Shown here one piece after another: positions 8,059 through 15,208 of a DNA stretch of 19,065 nt. Under the pieces are notes generated by a model. It saw only the letters and a list, made by a program, of their open reading frames with translations. It ran no database searches and was not told the origin of the DNA. The position numbers were made by a program, and so were the translations under genes. This DNA is from JBMZCV01 sp049613665 (lineage in GTDB: Bacteria > Bacteroidota > Bacteroidia > Chitinophagales > UBA2359). Location: positions 1 through 19,065 of the forward strand of contig JBMZCV010000099.1 of NCBI GenBank assembly GCA_049613665.1, read 5' to 3'. How positions within the stretch are numbered: position 1 is the first letter of the stretch; each line of letters starts with the position of its first letter.

Positions 8059-8066
8059 TAACTTTG
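8059..8066 (+). promoter_or_regulatory. -7 promoter box for the CYTH gene
   Basis: TAACTTTG fits TAnnTTTG exactly, 79 bases before the chosen ATG. A convincing -33 TTTG at the usual 19-21 base spacing is not visible. Confidence 0.4.
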
Positions 8067-8144
8067 CCATATTAAGCAGTCAAACAAATTTATTTGACTA
8101 ATTATATAGTGTTTGGAACTTTTGCAGAAAAAAAATTAAATATT

Positions 8145-8612
8145 ATGGGTATAGAAATAGAACGAAAATTTTTGGTAACAAATGAAAGCTGGAAGGAAAA
8201 AACGAAAGGTATTTTGTATCGACAAGGCTATTTGAATAGCGAAAAAACAAGAACGGTGCGTGTGAGAACAATAGAAGAAAAAGGTTTTTTGACGATAAAA
8301 GGCATTTCAATAGGAGCAAAACGAGCGGAATATGAATATGAAATACCGTTGGCAGATGCTATTGCTTTGCTAAAAATGTGCGAAAAACCTATTATCAGTA
8401 AGCATCGCCACAAGCTAGATTTTGAAGGTATGGTTTGGGAAATAGATGAGTTTCATGGCGAAAATGAAGGACTTATAATAGCCGAAATAGAGTTGGAAAG
8501 CGAAACGCAGGCTTTTGCTTTTCCTGAGTGGCTTGGACAGGAGGTAACACACGATATAAAATATTTCAATTCTAATTTGATAAAAAACCCTTTTTCGAAA
8601 TGGCAAAAATGA
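8145..8612 (+). CDS. CYTH-domain protein (triphosphatase-like)
   Basis: CYTH proteins form a tunnel-shaped fold that binds triphosphate and metal. Bacterial members are mostly inorganic triphosphatases, with a few class IV adenylate cyclases. The signature EIERK (residues 4-8, ExExK) opens the protein. Further basic and acidic residues lining the tunnel follow: RTVRVR (36-41), FLTIKG (48-53), EYEYEI (62-67), KHRHKLDFEG (86-95), WEIDEF (98-103) and AEIELE (113-118). At 155 residues it is the usual length of stand-alone bacterial members. The ATG at 8145 is chosen because the signature follows at once; the longer open frame would need a TTG at 8094 and adds an unlike 17-residue tail. It is transcribed away from its neighbour and appears monocistronic. 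Substrate cannot be read from sequence; tripolyphosphate is the default guess. Confidence 0.9.
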   Translation: MGIEIERKFLVTNESWKEKTKGILYRQGYLNSEKTRTVRVRTIEEKGFLTIKGISIGAKRAEYEYEIPLADAIALLKMCEKPIISKHRHKLDFEGMVWEIDEFHGENEGLIIAEIELESETQAFAFPEWLGQEVTHDIKYFNSNLIKNPFSKWQK

Positions 8613-8721
8613 GTTATCTATTCTCCACACTAATTTATATCGCCTGTTTGAGTTGTTAGCACATTGAAATTTTTGGTGTTAGCTTTCGCATAAGAGTAGT
8701 TTATTTATTTTTGTTGTTTGG

Positions 8722-10026
8722 TTAAAAGCTATTCAACAAAAAATCTGTGGTTCGTGTTGCTATTTTTGCTACCTGTTGATGAGTCAAAAGATGTTTTGCG
8801 AAGCTATAATCAAAATACAGTTTTTGGTCGAAAGTATAAACTACCAATGCCAAATTTGGGCTAACAATGCTCGAATTGGTGACATGTATTTGGCTATTGG
8901 TAATCGTAAACTTGCCAAAACTACGGCCAAAAGGCAAGCGGCCAAGATTGGAAACCGACAAAGCACCAGCTTTCAAATTGTTGCCTTTGCGAGCGGCTTT
9001 CGCAAACTGTACGCCATACATACGATTAAAAAATATTTCGTTTCGCTTGATACTCAACTGAATACGTTTTTTTACATCTGTTGCGAGTTCCCAAAAATCT
9101 GTTTTTGAGTTCAATTCATGCACCGTGCCTGCTGCCGAAACATGACAGCCCAAATGTTTGGCAGCTAATTTTGGCTGTATAAAAGGTCGCAAATCTACGG
9201 GCGAAAAACATTTGAAATGTATTTTTTCTTGTTGCTCCACATTTTTTTGGTAAAACTCGTATTCTGCCAACATCAAAGCCGCACAAACAGCACCATGTAA
9301 AGTAGTTTGGTGTATTCTAGCTTTTTTTATGATTGCTGAAATATGTTTTCCGTCTATATACATGCTATAAATGCCTGTTTTGGCAATTGCATTTTCATTT
9401 TCTGCTGCTTTCAAAATTTGCTTATCTGGCTTTCTAATATCGTTTTTTATTTGCCGAAAAACATAGCCTGCAAACTGGAATTTTGAGCCTAAAGAAAAAA
9501 GTTTCTTATCGAAAAAATCAATGCTATTGTATGATTTTTTTGCTAAAGGTGCGATATTTTCAGGCGTTTTTCCTGCTGCCAAAGCTGCACAAATGGCCAA
9601 CAATTCTTTGCCATAGTTCATATAACTCACGCCATCTATCACGGCATGATGTGTATTGAGCAACAAAATATAATCATCGGTTTCGTTTTCTACTGCAATG
9701 AGTGAGGTGCGAAAAAGCGGCAAACTAGCATCATCAAAACGGTGGAGTGCTTCGGCTTCAATTTTCGTTCTAATTGCTTCTGCTGTATTTTCTACCTTAT
9801 CGACAATAAGAGGGATCTTTCCCACATTTTTGTCTGTAAAATACAATTCATTTCTATTTTCTACAATAGAAATTTTTGTAAGAGGGTGGCGAATTTGCAA
9901 TAAATCGAGGGTTTTTCGCAGCAAGCTTTCAGAAAGTGGCCCTTTTATTCGAAAAACTCGCAAGGCATTATAAGGCGTTAGGTCATTGATGACTGTCCAG
10001 ATGGCATGAATTTTTTGTAGTGGCAT
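8722..10026 (-). CDS. Standalone condensation-domain acyltransferase
   Basis: This is a CoA- or carrier-dependent acyltransferase of the condensation/PapA5/alcohol-acetyltransferase superfamily. The catalytic HHxxxDG motif appears as HHAVIDG (126-132), preceded by the strand YILLLNT. The first half has the family's typical opening: residues 1-50, including a 'LRKTLDLLQIRHPLT' helix (36-50) and then a strand. In the second half, CFSPVDLRPFI, the SVSNLGRLPF turn and LALVVYTFDQKLYFDYSF fit the floor-loop and latch strands. The length of 434 residues fits one condensation didomain with no adenylation or carrier domain attached, and none is encoded nearby, so this is not a peptide synthetase module. 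The likely reaction is ester or amide formation on a lipid or alcohol. It lies 48 bases downstream of a membrane-protein gene, possibly in one operon. Confidence 0.8.
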   Translation of the reverse strand: MPLQKIHAIWTVINDLTPYNALRVFRIKGPLSESLLRKTLDLLQIRHPLTKISIVENRNELYFTDKNVGKIPLIVDKVENTAEAIRTKIEAEALHRFDDASLPLFRTSLIAVENETDDYILLLNTHHAVIDGVSYMNYGKELLAICAALAAGKTPENIAPLAKKSYNSIDFFDKKLFSLGSKFQFAGYVFRQIKNDIRKPDKQILKAAENENAIAKTGIYSMYIDGKHISAIIKKARIHQTTLHGAVCAALMLAEYEFYQKNVEQQEKIHFKCFSPVDLRPFIQPKLAAKHLGCHVSAAGTVHELNSKTDFWELATDVKKRIQLSIKRNEIFFNRMYGVQFAKAARKGNNLKAGALSVSNLGRLPFGRSFGKFTITNSQIHVTNSSIVSPNLALVVYTFDQKLYFDYSFAKHLLTHQQVAKIATRTTDFLLNSF

Positions 10027-10074
10027 TTCCTTTCATTTTTCAAAATCAGATAAAAAAACTGTTTTTTATAAGTG

Positions 10075-10749
10075 TCAAGCATTTATTTCAAAATCTTTAG
10101 CTGTTTTGTTCCAAAAAAGAATAACAGAAATGAGAAACAAAATGAGTAACGAAAAATTGAGTCCAGTAATGAGCAAAGCACTGCCGATAGGTTTGTTTAA
10201 TAGATAAATGCCCAAAAAAATAAGGTGTGTCAGCAAGGGATTAAAAAGGTTTGCCCATTTTGGATAAGCTGTTTTACTTGTTTGAACAAGATAGCCTAAC
10301 GTAGCACTAGCCACAATAAACGAAACATAAAGCACAACGCTAATAGGTTCGAGCAGCATTCGATAGTGATTGAGTGTAATTTGAAACAAATCGGCATCAA
10401 TAAAAGTTTGCTTTTTGAGGTGCATGAGCTGTGCCAAGCCGCCAAGCATCGCATGATATACTACGCCAATAATCAAGATATAAACTACTGCCGAAAGAAT
10501 AGGCCACGTCAATTTGCGGCCAGCAGGCCGAAGAGCATGATAAACCAAACCAAAACCGATGAGTTGTAGTGGAATAAAAATAATGCCCAAATAATAGCCT
10601 ACCACAACTCGCCAAGTACTAATAGGCATTAAAAACATGTAATCTTGATTTTCGTAACCGCCTTCAGGGTTATATAGCATCAGCAAATCGCCGATTCCAC
10701 CCAAAAGAGCTGCCAAAATACCGATAATTCCGAGCCAATGTAGTTTCAT
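10075..10749 (-). CDS. Six-helix integral membrane protein of unknown function
   Basis: Six or so hydrophobic helices are apparent: about 5-26 (with GGIGDLLMLY), 46-70, 83-105, 130-155, 165-182 and 190-214. The short loop YNPEGGYENQDYMFLMPISTWR between helices 1 and 2 and the conserved-looking polar residues HALRP and YHAMLGG could form an active or binding site facing the membrane. No signature that I can name confidently is present. It starts at ATG 10749 and ends just 48 bases before the acyltransferase gene on the same strand, so the two may act together, for instance in lipid modification. That link is inference from position only. Confidence 0.75.
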   Translation of the reverse strand: MKLHWLGIIGILAALLGGIGDLLMLYNPEGGYENQDYMFLMPISTWRVVVGYYLGIIFIPLQLIGFGLVYHALRPAGRKLTWPILSAVVYILIIGVVYHAMLGGLAQLMHLKKQTFIDADLFQITLNHYRMLLEPISVVLYVSFIVASATLGYLVQTSKTAYPKWANLFNPLLTHLIFLGIYLLNKPIGSALLITGLNFSLLILFLISVILFWNKTAKDFEINA

Positions 10750-10765
10750 AATATATATCGTATAA

Positions 10766-10821
10766 GAGAATTGTTTAAATTTTGTTTTTTTTCAGCCAAA
10801 AGATAAGATTTAGACAACCTC
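10766..10821. mobile_element. 56-bp internally deleted MITE relative
   Basis: The left end GAGAATTGTTTAAATTTTG matches the first bases of the 161-bp element at 11377. The right end, read in reverse (GAGGTTGTCTAAATCTTATC then TTTTGGCTG), matches its other terminus over about 29 bases. The middle is missing. Flanks TAA and TGA both fit a TNA target. It lies between the membrane-protein gene and the LEA14-like gene. Confidence 0.6.
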
Positions 10822-10866
10822 TGAGTAAAGTAAGAATAACTATTTGCTGAATAGTCTCTAAACTCA

Positions 10867-11331
10867 TTATTTTCGCAACGTGACTTCTTCCTCATTATCA
10901 ATCGGAATATCAATGGGAATTTCTAAAGCTTTTACGGTAACATATCCTTTATAATGTACTTTTACTTTTTGATTGAACAAAAAGCTCATTGCCGTATTGA
11001 GCCAATCGCCCGAAATAATCTTTTGGTCAAGGTCTATTTTTACAGGCACAACAAAATCTGCTGAAGCTGGAATTTCTGTATCAAACGTTTGCTTGACATT
11101 GCCCGCTTTTTTGCCATCAATGCTCACATCTAAATCAGTAGCTGTAAGTGTCATTCCAAAAGGATTTGGATTATTTAAGATAACATCTCCTGTTAAGCTT
11201 ATTTTAGTATCTTTTAGCGATGATAATTTTACGTTTTTTATATACTTAAATTCAGGTTTTTGAGGTGCTTCGCATGATAAACAACAACAGCTCATAATAC
11301 CTATACTTATCCATAAAAATAAATGTTTCAT
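10867..11331 (-). CDS. LEA14-like lipoprotein
   Basis: This is a predicted lipoprotein. MKHLFLWISIGIMSCCCLSC is a signal peptide with lipobox LSC and lipidated Cys20, oddly preceded by three more cysteines (15-17). The rest is one LEA_2/WHy (water stress and hypersensitive response) beta-sandwich of about 120 residues. The family hallmark NPNPF is at 54-58, followed by ATDLDVSIDGKKAGNV and the strand pair ADFVVPVKIDLD and VKVHYKGYVTVKALEIPIDIP. Such domains are common as small lipoproteins in Bacteroidota, and a stress-protective or envelope role is only suspected. The ATG at 11331 is required for the signal peptide. A foldback element sits directly upstream (11377-11537), so its promoter may have been altered by the insertion. 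Confidence 0.85.
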   Translation of the reverse strand: MKHLFLWISIGIMSCCCLSCEAPQKPEFKYIKNVKLSSLKDTKISLTGDVILNNPNPFGMTLTATDLDVSIDGKKAGNVKQTFDTEIPASADFVVPVKIDLDQKIISGDWLNTAMSFLFNQKVKVHYKGYVTVKALEIPIDIPIDNEEEVTLRK

Positions 11332-11376
11332 ATTTAGTTTTTTTAAATTGTAATCTTGCCAACTATTCTCTTCTTA

Positions 11377-11537
11377 GAGGCTGTTTAAATTTTGTTTTTG
11401 ATGCTGAAAAAGCTAGATTTTTTGTTCAAATTGATACTTTTTTGAGTGGCATAGCACCGCTACGGCTCGAAAAAAAGGGAAAATTTGAGCGGAAAAGATG
11501 CTTTTTTTAAGCCAAAGAATAGAATTTAAACAGCCTC
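11377..11537. mobile_element. 161-bp foldback MITE-like element with TTA target duplication
   Basis: The termini GAGGCTGTTTAAATT and AATTTAAACAGCCTC are perfect inverted repeats. TTA flanks both sides (11374-11376 and 11538-11540). The two halves remain alignable inward nearly to the centre (for example AAAAAGCTAGATTTTTTG against AAAAAGCATCTTTTCC, and CAAATT then CTTTTTTGAG against CTTTTTTTCGAG), so the whole element is one long imperfect hairpin. The centre is the GC-richer GGCATAGCACCGCTACGG. No coding capacity exists. GAG ends and a TNA target resemble some IS5-family elements, so mobilisation by such a transposase is plausible but not shown. Confidence 0.75.
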
Positions 11538-11548
11538 TTAGAATAAAA

Positions 11549-11624
11549 GTATAGTTTAGTTACTAACGCATTGACAATCAAGGTATTGTCTTGTTCTGAA
11601 ATGTCCAAAAAATTCTGAACGACT
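11549..11624 (-). repeat. Dispersed repeat A, copy 2
   Basis: This is the inverted counterpart of 3728-3803. It begins directly after the XRE stop codon (11625) and ends near the MITE border. Shared strings include CATTTCAGAACAAGACAA and ATTGTCAATGCGTTAG on the minus strand. Confidence 0.8.
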
Positions 11625-11849
11625 TCATTTTTTTAGTTTTAATAATTCATCAATCGGTATCTCTAAAGTGTTAGCAAGTTTTTCAATATTAAGTAACGTA
11701 ATATTTCGTTCAGCCCTTTCAATCATACCAATATATGTTCTATGAAAACCTGCTTTATGTGCTAAGTTTTCTTGCGAAAGCCCTTTGTCTTTTCTAAGTT
11801 TTTTAATTCTTTGTCCAAACTTAACTAATATTTTTCTATCTGTTTTCAT
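11625..11849 (-). CDS. Small XRE-family HTH regulator (C-protein-like)
   Basis: A 74-residue DNA-binding protein made of a single HTH_XRE/Cro-CI domain (about residues 10-69). The helix-turn-helix is SQENLAHKAGFHRTYIGMIERAERNIT (25-51), with LLNIEKLANTLEIPIDELL as helices 4 and 5. The HRTYIGMIERxERNITLLNIEKLA pattern is typical of the small autoregulators found with restriction-modification systems (C proteins) and of related orphan regulators. No restriction gene is adjacent; the nearest is the methyltransferase at 15209. A perfect dyad TTTAG-TATG-CTAAA begins 8 bases upstream of the ATG, suggesting autoregulation. The gene is complete; repeat A starts right after its stop. A role as controller of the methyltransferase/nuclease pair is inference from shared half-sites. 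Confidence 0.85.
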   Translation of the reverse strand: MKTDRKILVKFGQRIKKLRKDKGLSQENLAHKAGFHRTYIGMIERAERNITLLNIEKLANTLEIPIDELLKLKK

Positions 11850-12216
11850 TGCTAATTTTAGTATGCTAAATTAAAAGTAGTCGTTTGCTTATACAACCGA
11901 CAATAGTTAGCATTTTTGCAATTGCATTTTCAATAGCTATCTTTTTTAATCAAAAAACTCCCCTACCTCTCCATATCACACAAAAGTATAACAAGATTAC
12001 AGTTTTAATTTTTTTTATAAAAAAGAAGAAAAACGCTAGATTTTAGCATCATTTTTCTTTTCAAACTTAGAATAAGCTTTTAAAATAAGCAAGGCAAGTG
12101 CATTTAAACCTTCAAGGTTTGTTACATAAAAAAATTTGTTTTACTTTTAAAAAAAAGCGATATTAGCCACTCACAAACAACATATTCATACGAAAACTTT
12201 AACTTTCAACATAATT
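11850..12216. other. 367-bp divergent intergenic space
   Basis: It lies between the XRE gene (minus) and the TMTC-like gene (plus). No gene is seen. It holds the XRE dyad (11857-11870), further TTAGCAT strings at 11907-11913 and 12043-12049, an A-rich/T-rich imperfect hairpin around GCTAGATTTTAGC (12021-12062), and the 15-bp palindrome AAACCTTCAAGGTTT (12106-12120). No convincing TAnnTTTG box with a -33 partner was found for the downstream gene. Confidence 0.6.
11857..11870. promoter_or_regulatory. Candidate XRE operator
   Basis: TTTAG (11857-11861) and CTAAA (11866-11870) are perfect inverted repeats around TATG, with AATT extensions on each side offset by one base. The position just upstream of the XRE start is where an autoregulator would bind. 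Confidence 0.45.
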
Positions 12217-14322
12217 ATGGCAAAAAATAAACCCTCAAAAAAAGCTTTACGAAAAGAAAAGCAGCAGAAAAATTTGCAACAGTCAAAAAAGAAAAAAAAC
12301 ACTTCATTCTGGCAAAAACAGCGGCTGCCTTTGATGGCAATAGCAGCTTTGAGTTTTGTACTCTACATTTATACTACAAGCTTTGATTATGTGCTAGATG
12401 ACCAACTGTATATTACCAAAAATGATTTTACGAAACAAGGCTTTTCGGGTATTTACGACATTTGCACTACTGAAAGTTTGGTAGGTTTTTGGGGTAAGCA
12501 AAAAGACATTTTAGAAGGCGGGCGTTATCGTCCGTTGGCCATTGTTTCTTATGCCGTAGAGTATCAACTTTGGGGAGAAAAACCAGGTCGTAGCCATTTT
12601 TTCAATGTCGTTTTATACTGTTTGGTTGGCATTTTGCTTTATCGAATTTTGTGTATACTATTTCCTCCAGACGAAAAAACAAAATGGTATCTCACTTTGC
12701 CATTTATTGCGGCAGCCTTGTATGTGGCTCACCCTTTGCACTCCGAAGTGGTAGCAAACATTAAAGGGCGAGTAGAAATTTTGGCTTCGCTCGGTGTACT
12801 TGCTACCTTATATTATTCCCTAAAATATATTGATACTGACGATATAAAATATTTTATAGCAAGCTTTGTGGCCTTTTTTCTAGCTTTGCTGTCTAAAGAA
12901 AGTGCGATTACATTTGTGGCTATTATTCCACTCACTATTTACTTTTTTACGAAGGCTACTTTTAAGAAAAACGCTATTGCAACAACGCCTTTGCTCGCTG
13001 CAACTGTGCTATTTCTTGTTGTGAGATATATGGTTATCGGCTACTTTTTGGGTGGCGACAAAGTAGAAGTGACAGAGCTTTTGAATGACCCTTTTCTAGG
13101 CACATCATTTGCTGATAAGTATGCGACTATCTTTTATACTTTAGGCATTTACATCAAACTCTTGCTTTTTCCTTTGACTCTGACGCATGACTATTATCCA
13201 AAACAAATTCCGATAATCACTTGGGCAGACCCTCGAGCTATTGTTCCTTTGCTCATGTATATTGGTTTGGGCCTGTTTGCTCTTTGGGGCTTGCTTCGCA
13301 AAAATGTAGTAGCTTATGGCATTTTGGTATATTTATTGAGCTTTTCTATCGTTTCCAACCTCGTATTTTCTATTGGTGCGTTTATGAATGAGCGTTTTAT
13401 GTATTTGCCATCTATTGGTTTTTGCATTATTATTGCTTATTTGCTAGTAGAAAAAGTACCAAATTGGCTAAAATTGGCAGAAAACAAAAAACAAACTGCA
13501 CTTACAGCTATGTTTGCAATGTTATTGCTTGGCTATTCACTTCGCACCTTAGCACGAATACCTGTTTGGGAAACCAATGAAACCTTGTTTTTGGCCGATG
13601 TTCACAATTCGCCAAATAGCACCAAAGCCAACACTTCGGCAGGTGGTACTTTGATAGAAAAAGGTGCAGTTATGAAAAATCAGAGCGAAAAAATAAAAGT
13701 TATGACGCAAGGTATCAAATATTTAGATAAAGCCTTGCAGATTTATCCCGACAATATCAATGCTCACCTTTTGCGAGGTAATGCATATTATGATGTTGGT
13801 CGCAATTATGATAAAATGTTTGAATCTTATAACTTTGTGTTGTCCGTAAATCCAAATCATGCCGATGTACAACGCAATTTGAATATTATTTCGGAGCAAG
13901 AAAATGACCCAAAAAATGTAGATAAGCTCATTAATTTTTATGAAACACAAGTTGTGCCGCTAGAGCCTTCGAGCTTTCAGACCTATGATGCTTTGGGTGT
14001 TTTGTATGGAAAAAAGAAAAATGATTTGCCGAATGGCATCAAATATTTTGAAAAAGCTTTGGAATATCCACCAGCCAACAAAGGCAATATGCGTGATTAT
14101 GTGGGTGTAATGCAAGATTTGGCCATCGCCTACGGCATGAGTGGCAAATATCCAGAAGCACTAGAAACAAACAAAAAAGCTTTAGAATATCAGCCAAACA
14201 ATGCTAAAATATTGTTGAATATCGGTATCACTTATCAGCAGTTGGGCGATACTTTGAAGGCACAAAACTATATGAATCAGGCTGTGACCTTAGACCCAAA
14301 ATTACGAAGTAGATTGAATTAA
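12217..14322 (+). CDS. TMTC-like multispanning glycosyltransferase-type protein with TPR domain
   Basis: This 701-residue membrane protein has a Lys-rich cytoplasmic start (1-36), about ten hydrophobic helices (37-450) and a C-terminal tetratricopeptide region (about 465-701). The first extracytoplasmic loop carries DD (61-62) in the context VLDDQLYI, where GT-C enzymes place a catalytic acidic residue. RYRPLAIVSYAVEY (103-116) and AHPLHSEVVANIKGRVE (171-187) are hallmarks of the TMTC/PMT-like family. TPR units include AHLLRGNAYYDVGRNYDKMFESY and ILLNIGITYQQLGDTLKAQNYM. Eukaryotic TMTCs transfer mannose from dolichyl-phosphate; bacterial members are assumed to use polyprenyl-phosphate sugars on exported proteins. 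A DPM1-like synthase follows 43 bases downstream, matching this role. Start is the ATG at 12217. Confidence 0.85.
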   Translation: MAKNKPSKKALRKEKQQKNLQQSKKKKNTSFWQKQRLPLMAIAALSFVLYIYTTSFDYVLDDQLYITKNDFTKQGFSGIYDICTTESLVGFWGKQKDILEGGRYRPLAIVSYAVEYQLWGEKPGRSHFFNVVLYCLVGILLYRILCILFPPDEKTKWYLTLPFIAAALYVAHPLHSEVVANIKGRVEILASLGVLATLYYSLKYIDTDDIKYFIASFVAFFLALLSKESAITFVAIIPLTIYFFTKATFKKNAIATTPLLAATVLFLVVRYMVIGYFLGGDKVEVTELLNDPFLGTSFADKYATIFYTLGIYIKLLLFPLTLTHDYYPKQIPIITWADPRAIVPLLMYIGLGLFALWGLLRKNVVAYGILVYLLSFSIVSNLVFSIGAFMNERFMYLPSIGFCIIIAYLLVEKVPNWLKLAENKKQTALTAMFAMLLLGYSLRTLARIPVWETNETLFLADVHNSPNSTKANTSAGGTLIEKGAVMKNQSEKIKVMTQGIKYLDKALQIYPDNINAHLLRGNAYYDVGRNYDKMFESYNFVLSVNPNHADVQRNLNIISEQENDPKNVDKLINFYETQVVPLEPSSFQTYDALGVLYGKKKNDLPNGIKYFEKALEYPPANKGNMRDYVGVMQDLAIAYGMSGKYPEALETNKKALEYQPNNAKILLNIGITYQQLGDTLKAQNYMNQAVTLDPKLRSRLN

Positions 14323-14329
14323 TAAGTTT

Positions 14330-14346
14330 TAAGTGCCAAGCACTTA
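14330..14346. repeat. Intercistronic 7-bp hairpin
   Basis: TAAGTGC (14330-14336) and GCACTTA (14340-14346) pair perfectly around CAA, in the 43-base gap between the TMTC-like and GT2 genes. There is no U-tract after it, so termination is unlikely; it may stabilise or separate the two messages. Confidence 0.45.
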
Positions 14347-14365
14347 CTAAGAAGAAAGTAAAGTT

Positions 14366-15106
14366 ATGATAAACGGAAAAAAAGTAGTTGTAGTGATGCC
14401 AGCTTATAATGCAGCAAAAACTTTGGAACAAACCTACAACGAAATACCTTTTAATATAGTAGATGATGTCATTTTGGTAGATGATGCCAGCAAAGACAAT
14501 ACGGTAGATGTGGCGAAAGCTTTGGGTGTAACTCATGTCATTCGGCATGACAAAAACAAAGGTTATGGCGGCAATCAAAAGACTTGTTATAAGACCGCTT
14601 TAGGTTTGGGGGCCGATATAGTGATTATGGTTCACCCAGACTATCAATATACGCCTTTGCTCATTCCATCTATCGCCCATATTATCGCCAACGATTTGTA
14701 TCCTGTCGTGTTGGCTTCTCGTATTTTGGGCAAAGGAGCTTTGCGTGGTGGTATGCCTATGTATAAATATATTGCCAATCGTTTTTTGACGCTATCGCAA
14801 AACATACTTATCAATCAAAAACTGTCGGAATATCACACAGGCTACCGAGCCTTTTCTCGAGAGGTATTGGAAGGCATCAACTATGAAAATAATTCAGACG
14901 ATTTTATTTTCGACAATCAAATGCTATCGCAAATATTTTATGCAGGCTTCGAAATTGGCGAAGTAACTTGCCCAACCAAATATTTTACCGATGCTTCTTC
15001 TATCAACCTCAAACGAAGTACCATTTATGGTCTTGGCGTTTTGAAAGTGTCTTTGATGCACTTTTTGCAACGAAAAGGCTTGGCGAAGTTTAAGTTGTAT
15101 GAGTAG
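14366..15106 (+). CDS. GT2 family glycosyltransferase (DPM1-like polyprenyl-phosphate sugar synthase)
   Basis: A soluble GT-A enzyme of 246 residues. The N-terminal nucleotide-binding strand is VVVVMPAYNAAKTL (7-20), then VILVDDASKDNT (35-46) with DD 39-40 for the nucleotide, RHDKNKGYGGNQKT (60-73), and MVHPDYQYTP (88-97) at the metal-binding position, where the usual DxD/DADLQHPP of DPM1 is replaced by HPDYQY. SRILGKGALRGGMP (118-131) and SEYHTGYRAFSREVL (154-168) with DDFIFDNQML (178-187) form the acceptor side. There is no C-terminal membrane anchor. It probably makes polyprenyl-phosphate-linked sugar in the cytoplasmic leaflet. It follows the TMTC-like gene by 43 bases, and the pair makes sense as donor synthase plus transferase. 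The sugar is not readable from sequence. Confidence 0.88.
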   Translation: MINGKKVVVVMPAYNAAKTLEQTYNEIPFNIVDDVILVDDASKDNTVDVAKALGVTHVIRHDKNKGYGGNQKTCYKTALGLGADIVIMVHPDYQYTPLLIPSIAHIIANDLYPVVLASRILGKGALRGGMPMYKYIANRFLTLSQNILINQKLSEYHTGYRAFSREVLEGINYENNSDDFIFDNQMLSQIFYAGFEIGEVTCPTKYFTDASSINLKRSTIYGLGVLKVSLMHFLQRKGLAKFKLYE

Positions 15107-15142
15107 AGGAGGAATGTTTTTTGAAAGAAAAAGTAACTTACC

Positions 15143-15191
15143 TTTTGCTAAAACAATAAATATTACTATTTTGCGATTTATATTAGCAAAA
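15143..15191 (+). promoter_or_regulatory. Promoter bracketed by a 9-bp inverted repeat
   Basis: TTTTG (15143-15147) and TATTTTG (15167-15173) are spaced by 19 bases and approximate the Bacteroidota -33/-7 pair (TTTG and TAnnTTTG, here one base short). TTTTGCTAA (15143-15151) and TTAGCAAAA (15183-15191) are perfect inverted repeats. The first overlaps the -33 box and the second the expected transcription start, an arrangement suited to repression. The ATG of the methyltransferase follows at 15209. Confidence 0.45.
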
Positions 15192-15208
15192 AATCAACAA
15201 AATTTCGT

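Larger units (their letters stand above)
7687..8144. other. 458-bp divergent intergenic space with three dyads
   Basis: It separates the minus-strand TolB/Omp85 gene from the plus-strand CYTH gene and must hold both promoters. No gene is seen. It contains AAGTTTT/AAAACTT (7793-7799 and 7807-7813), the palindrome TTTTGGCCCAAAA (7916-7928) with partial AGC/GCT extension, a strong 17-bp hairpin at 7953-7991, and a TAACTTTG box at 8059. Confidence 0.65.
11332..11624. other. Intergenic space filled by mobile repeats
   Basis: These 293 bases between the XRE gene and the LEA14-like gene are almost fully accounted for by the foldback element (11377-11537) and repeat A copy 2 (11549-11624). The remaining 45 bases next to the LEA14-like start hold no clear promoter box. 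Confidence 0.7.

Noticed and set aside
12021..12062. A-tract/T-tract hairpin around GCTAGATTTTAGC as a bidirectional terminator
   Set aside because: It lies between divergent genes where no transcript should end, and the core stem is only four pairs with mismatched flanks.
12106..12120. Palindrome AAACCTTCAAGGTTT
   Set aside because: Only one copy is seen in the window and there is no promoter or gene-end context to assign a function, so it is noted in the intergenic entry and not claimed as an element.
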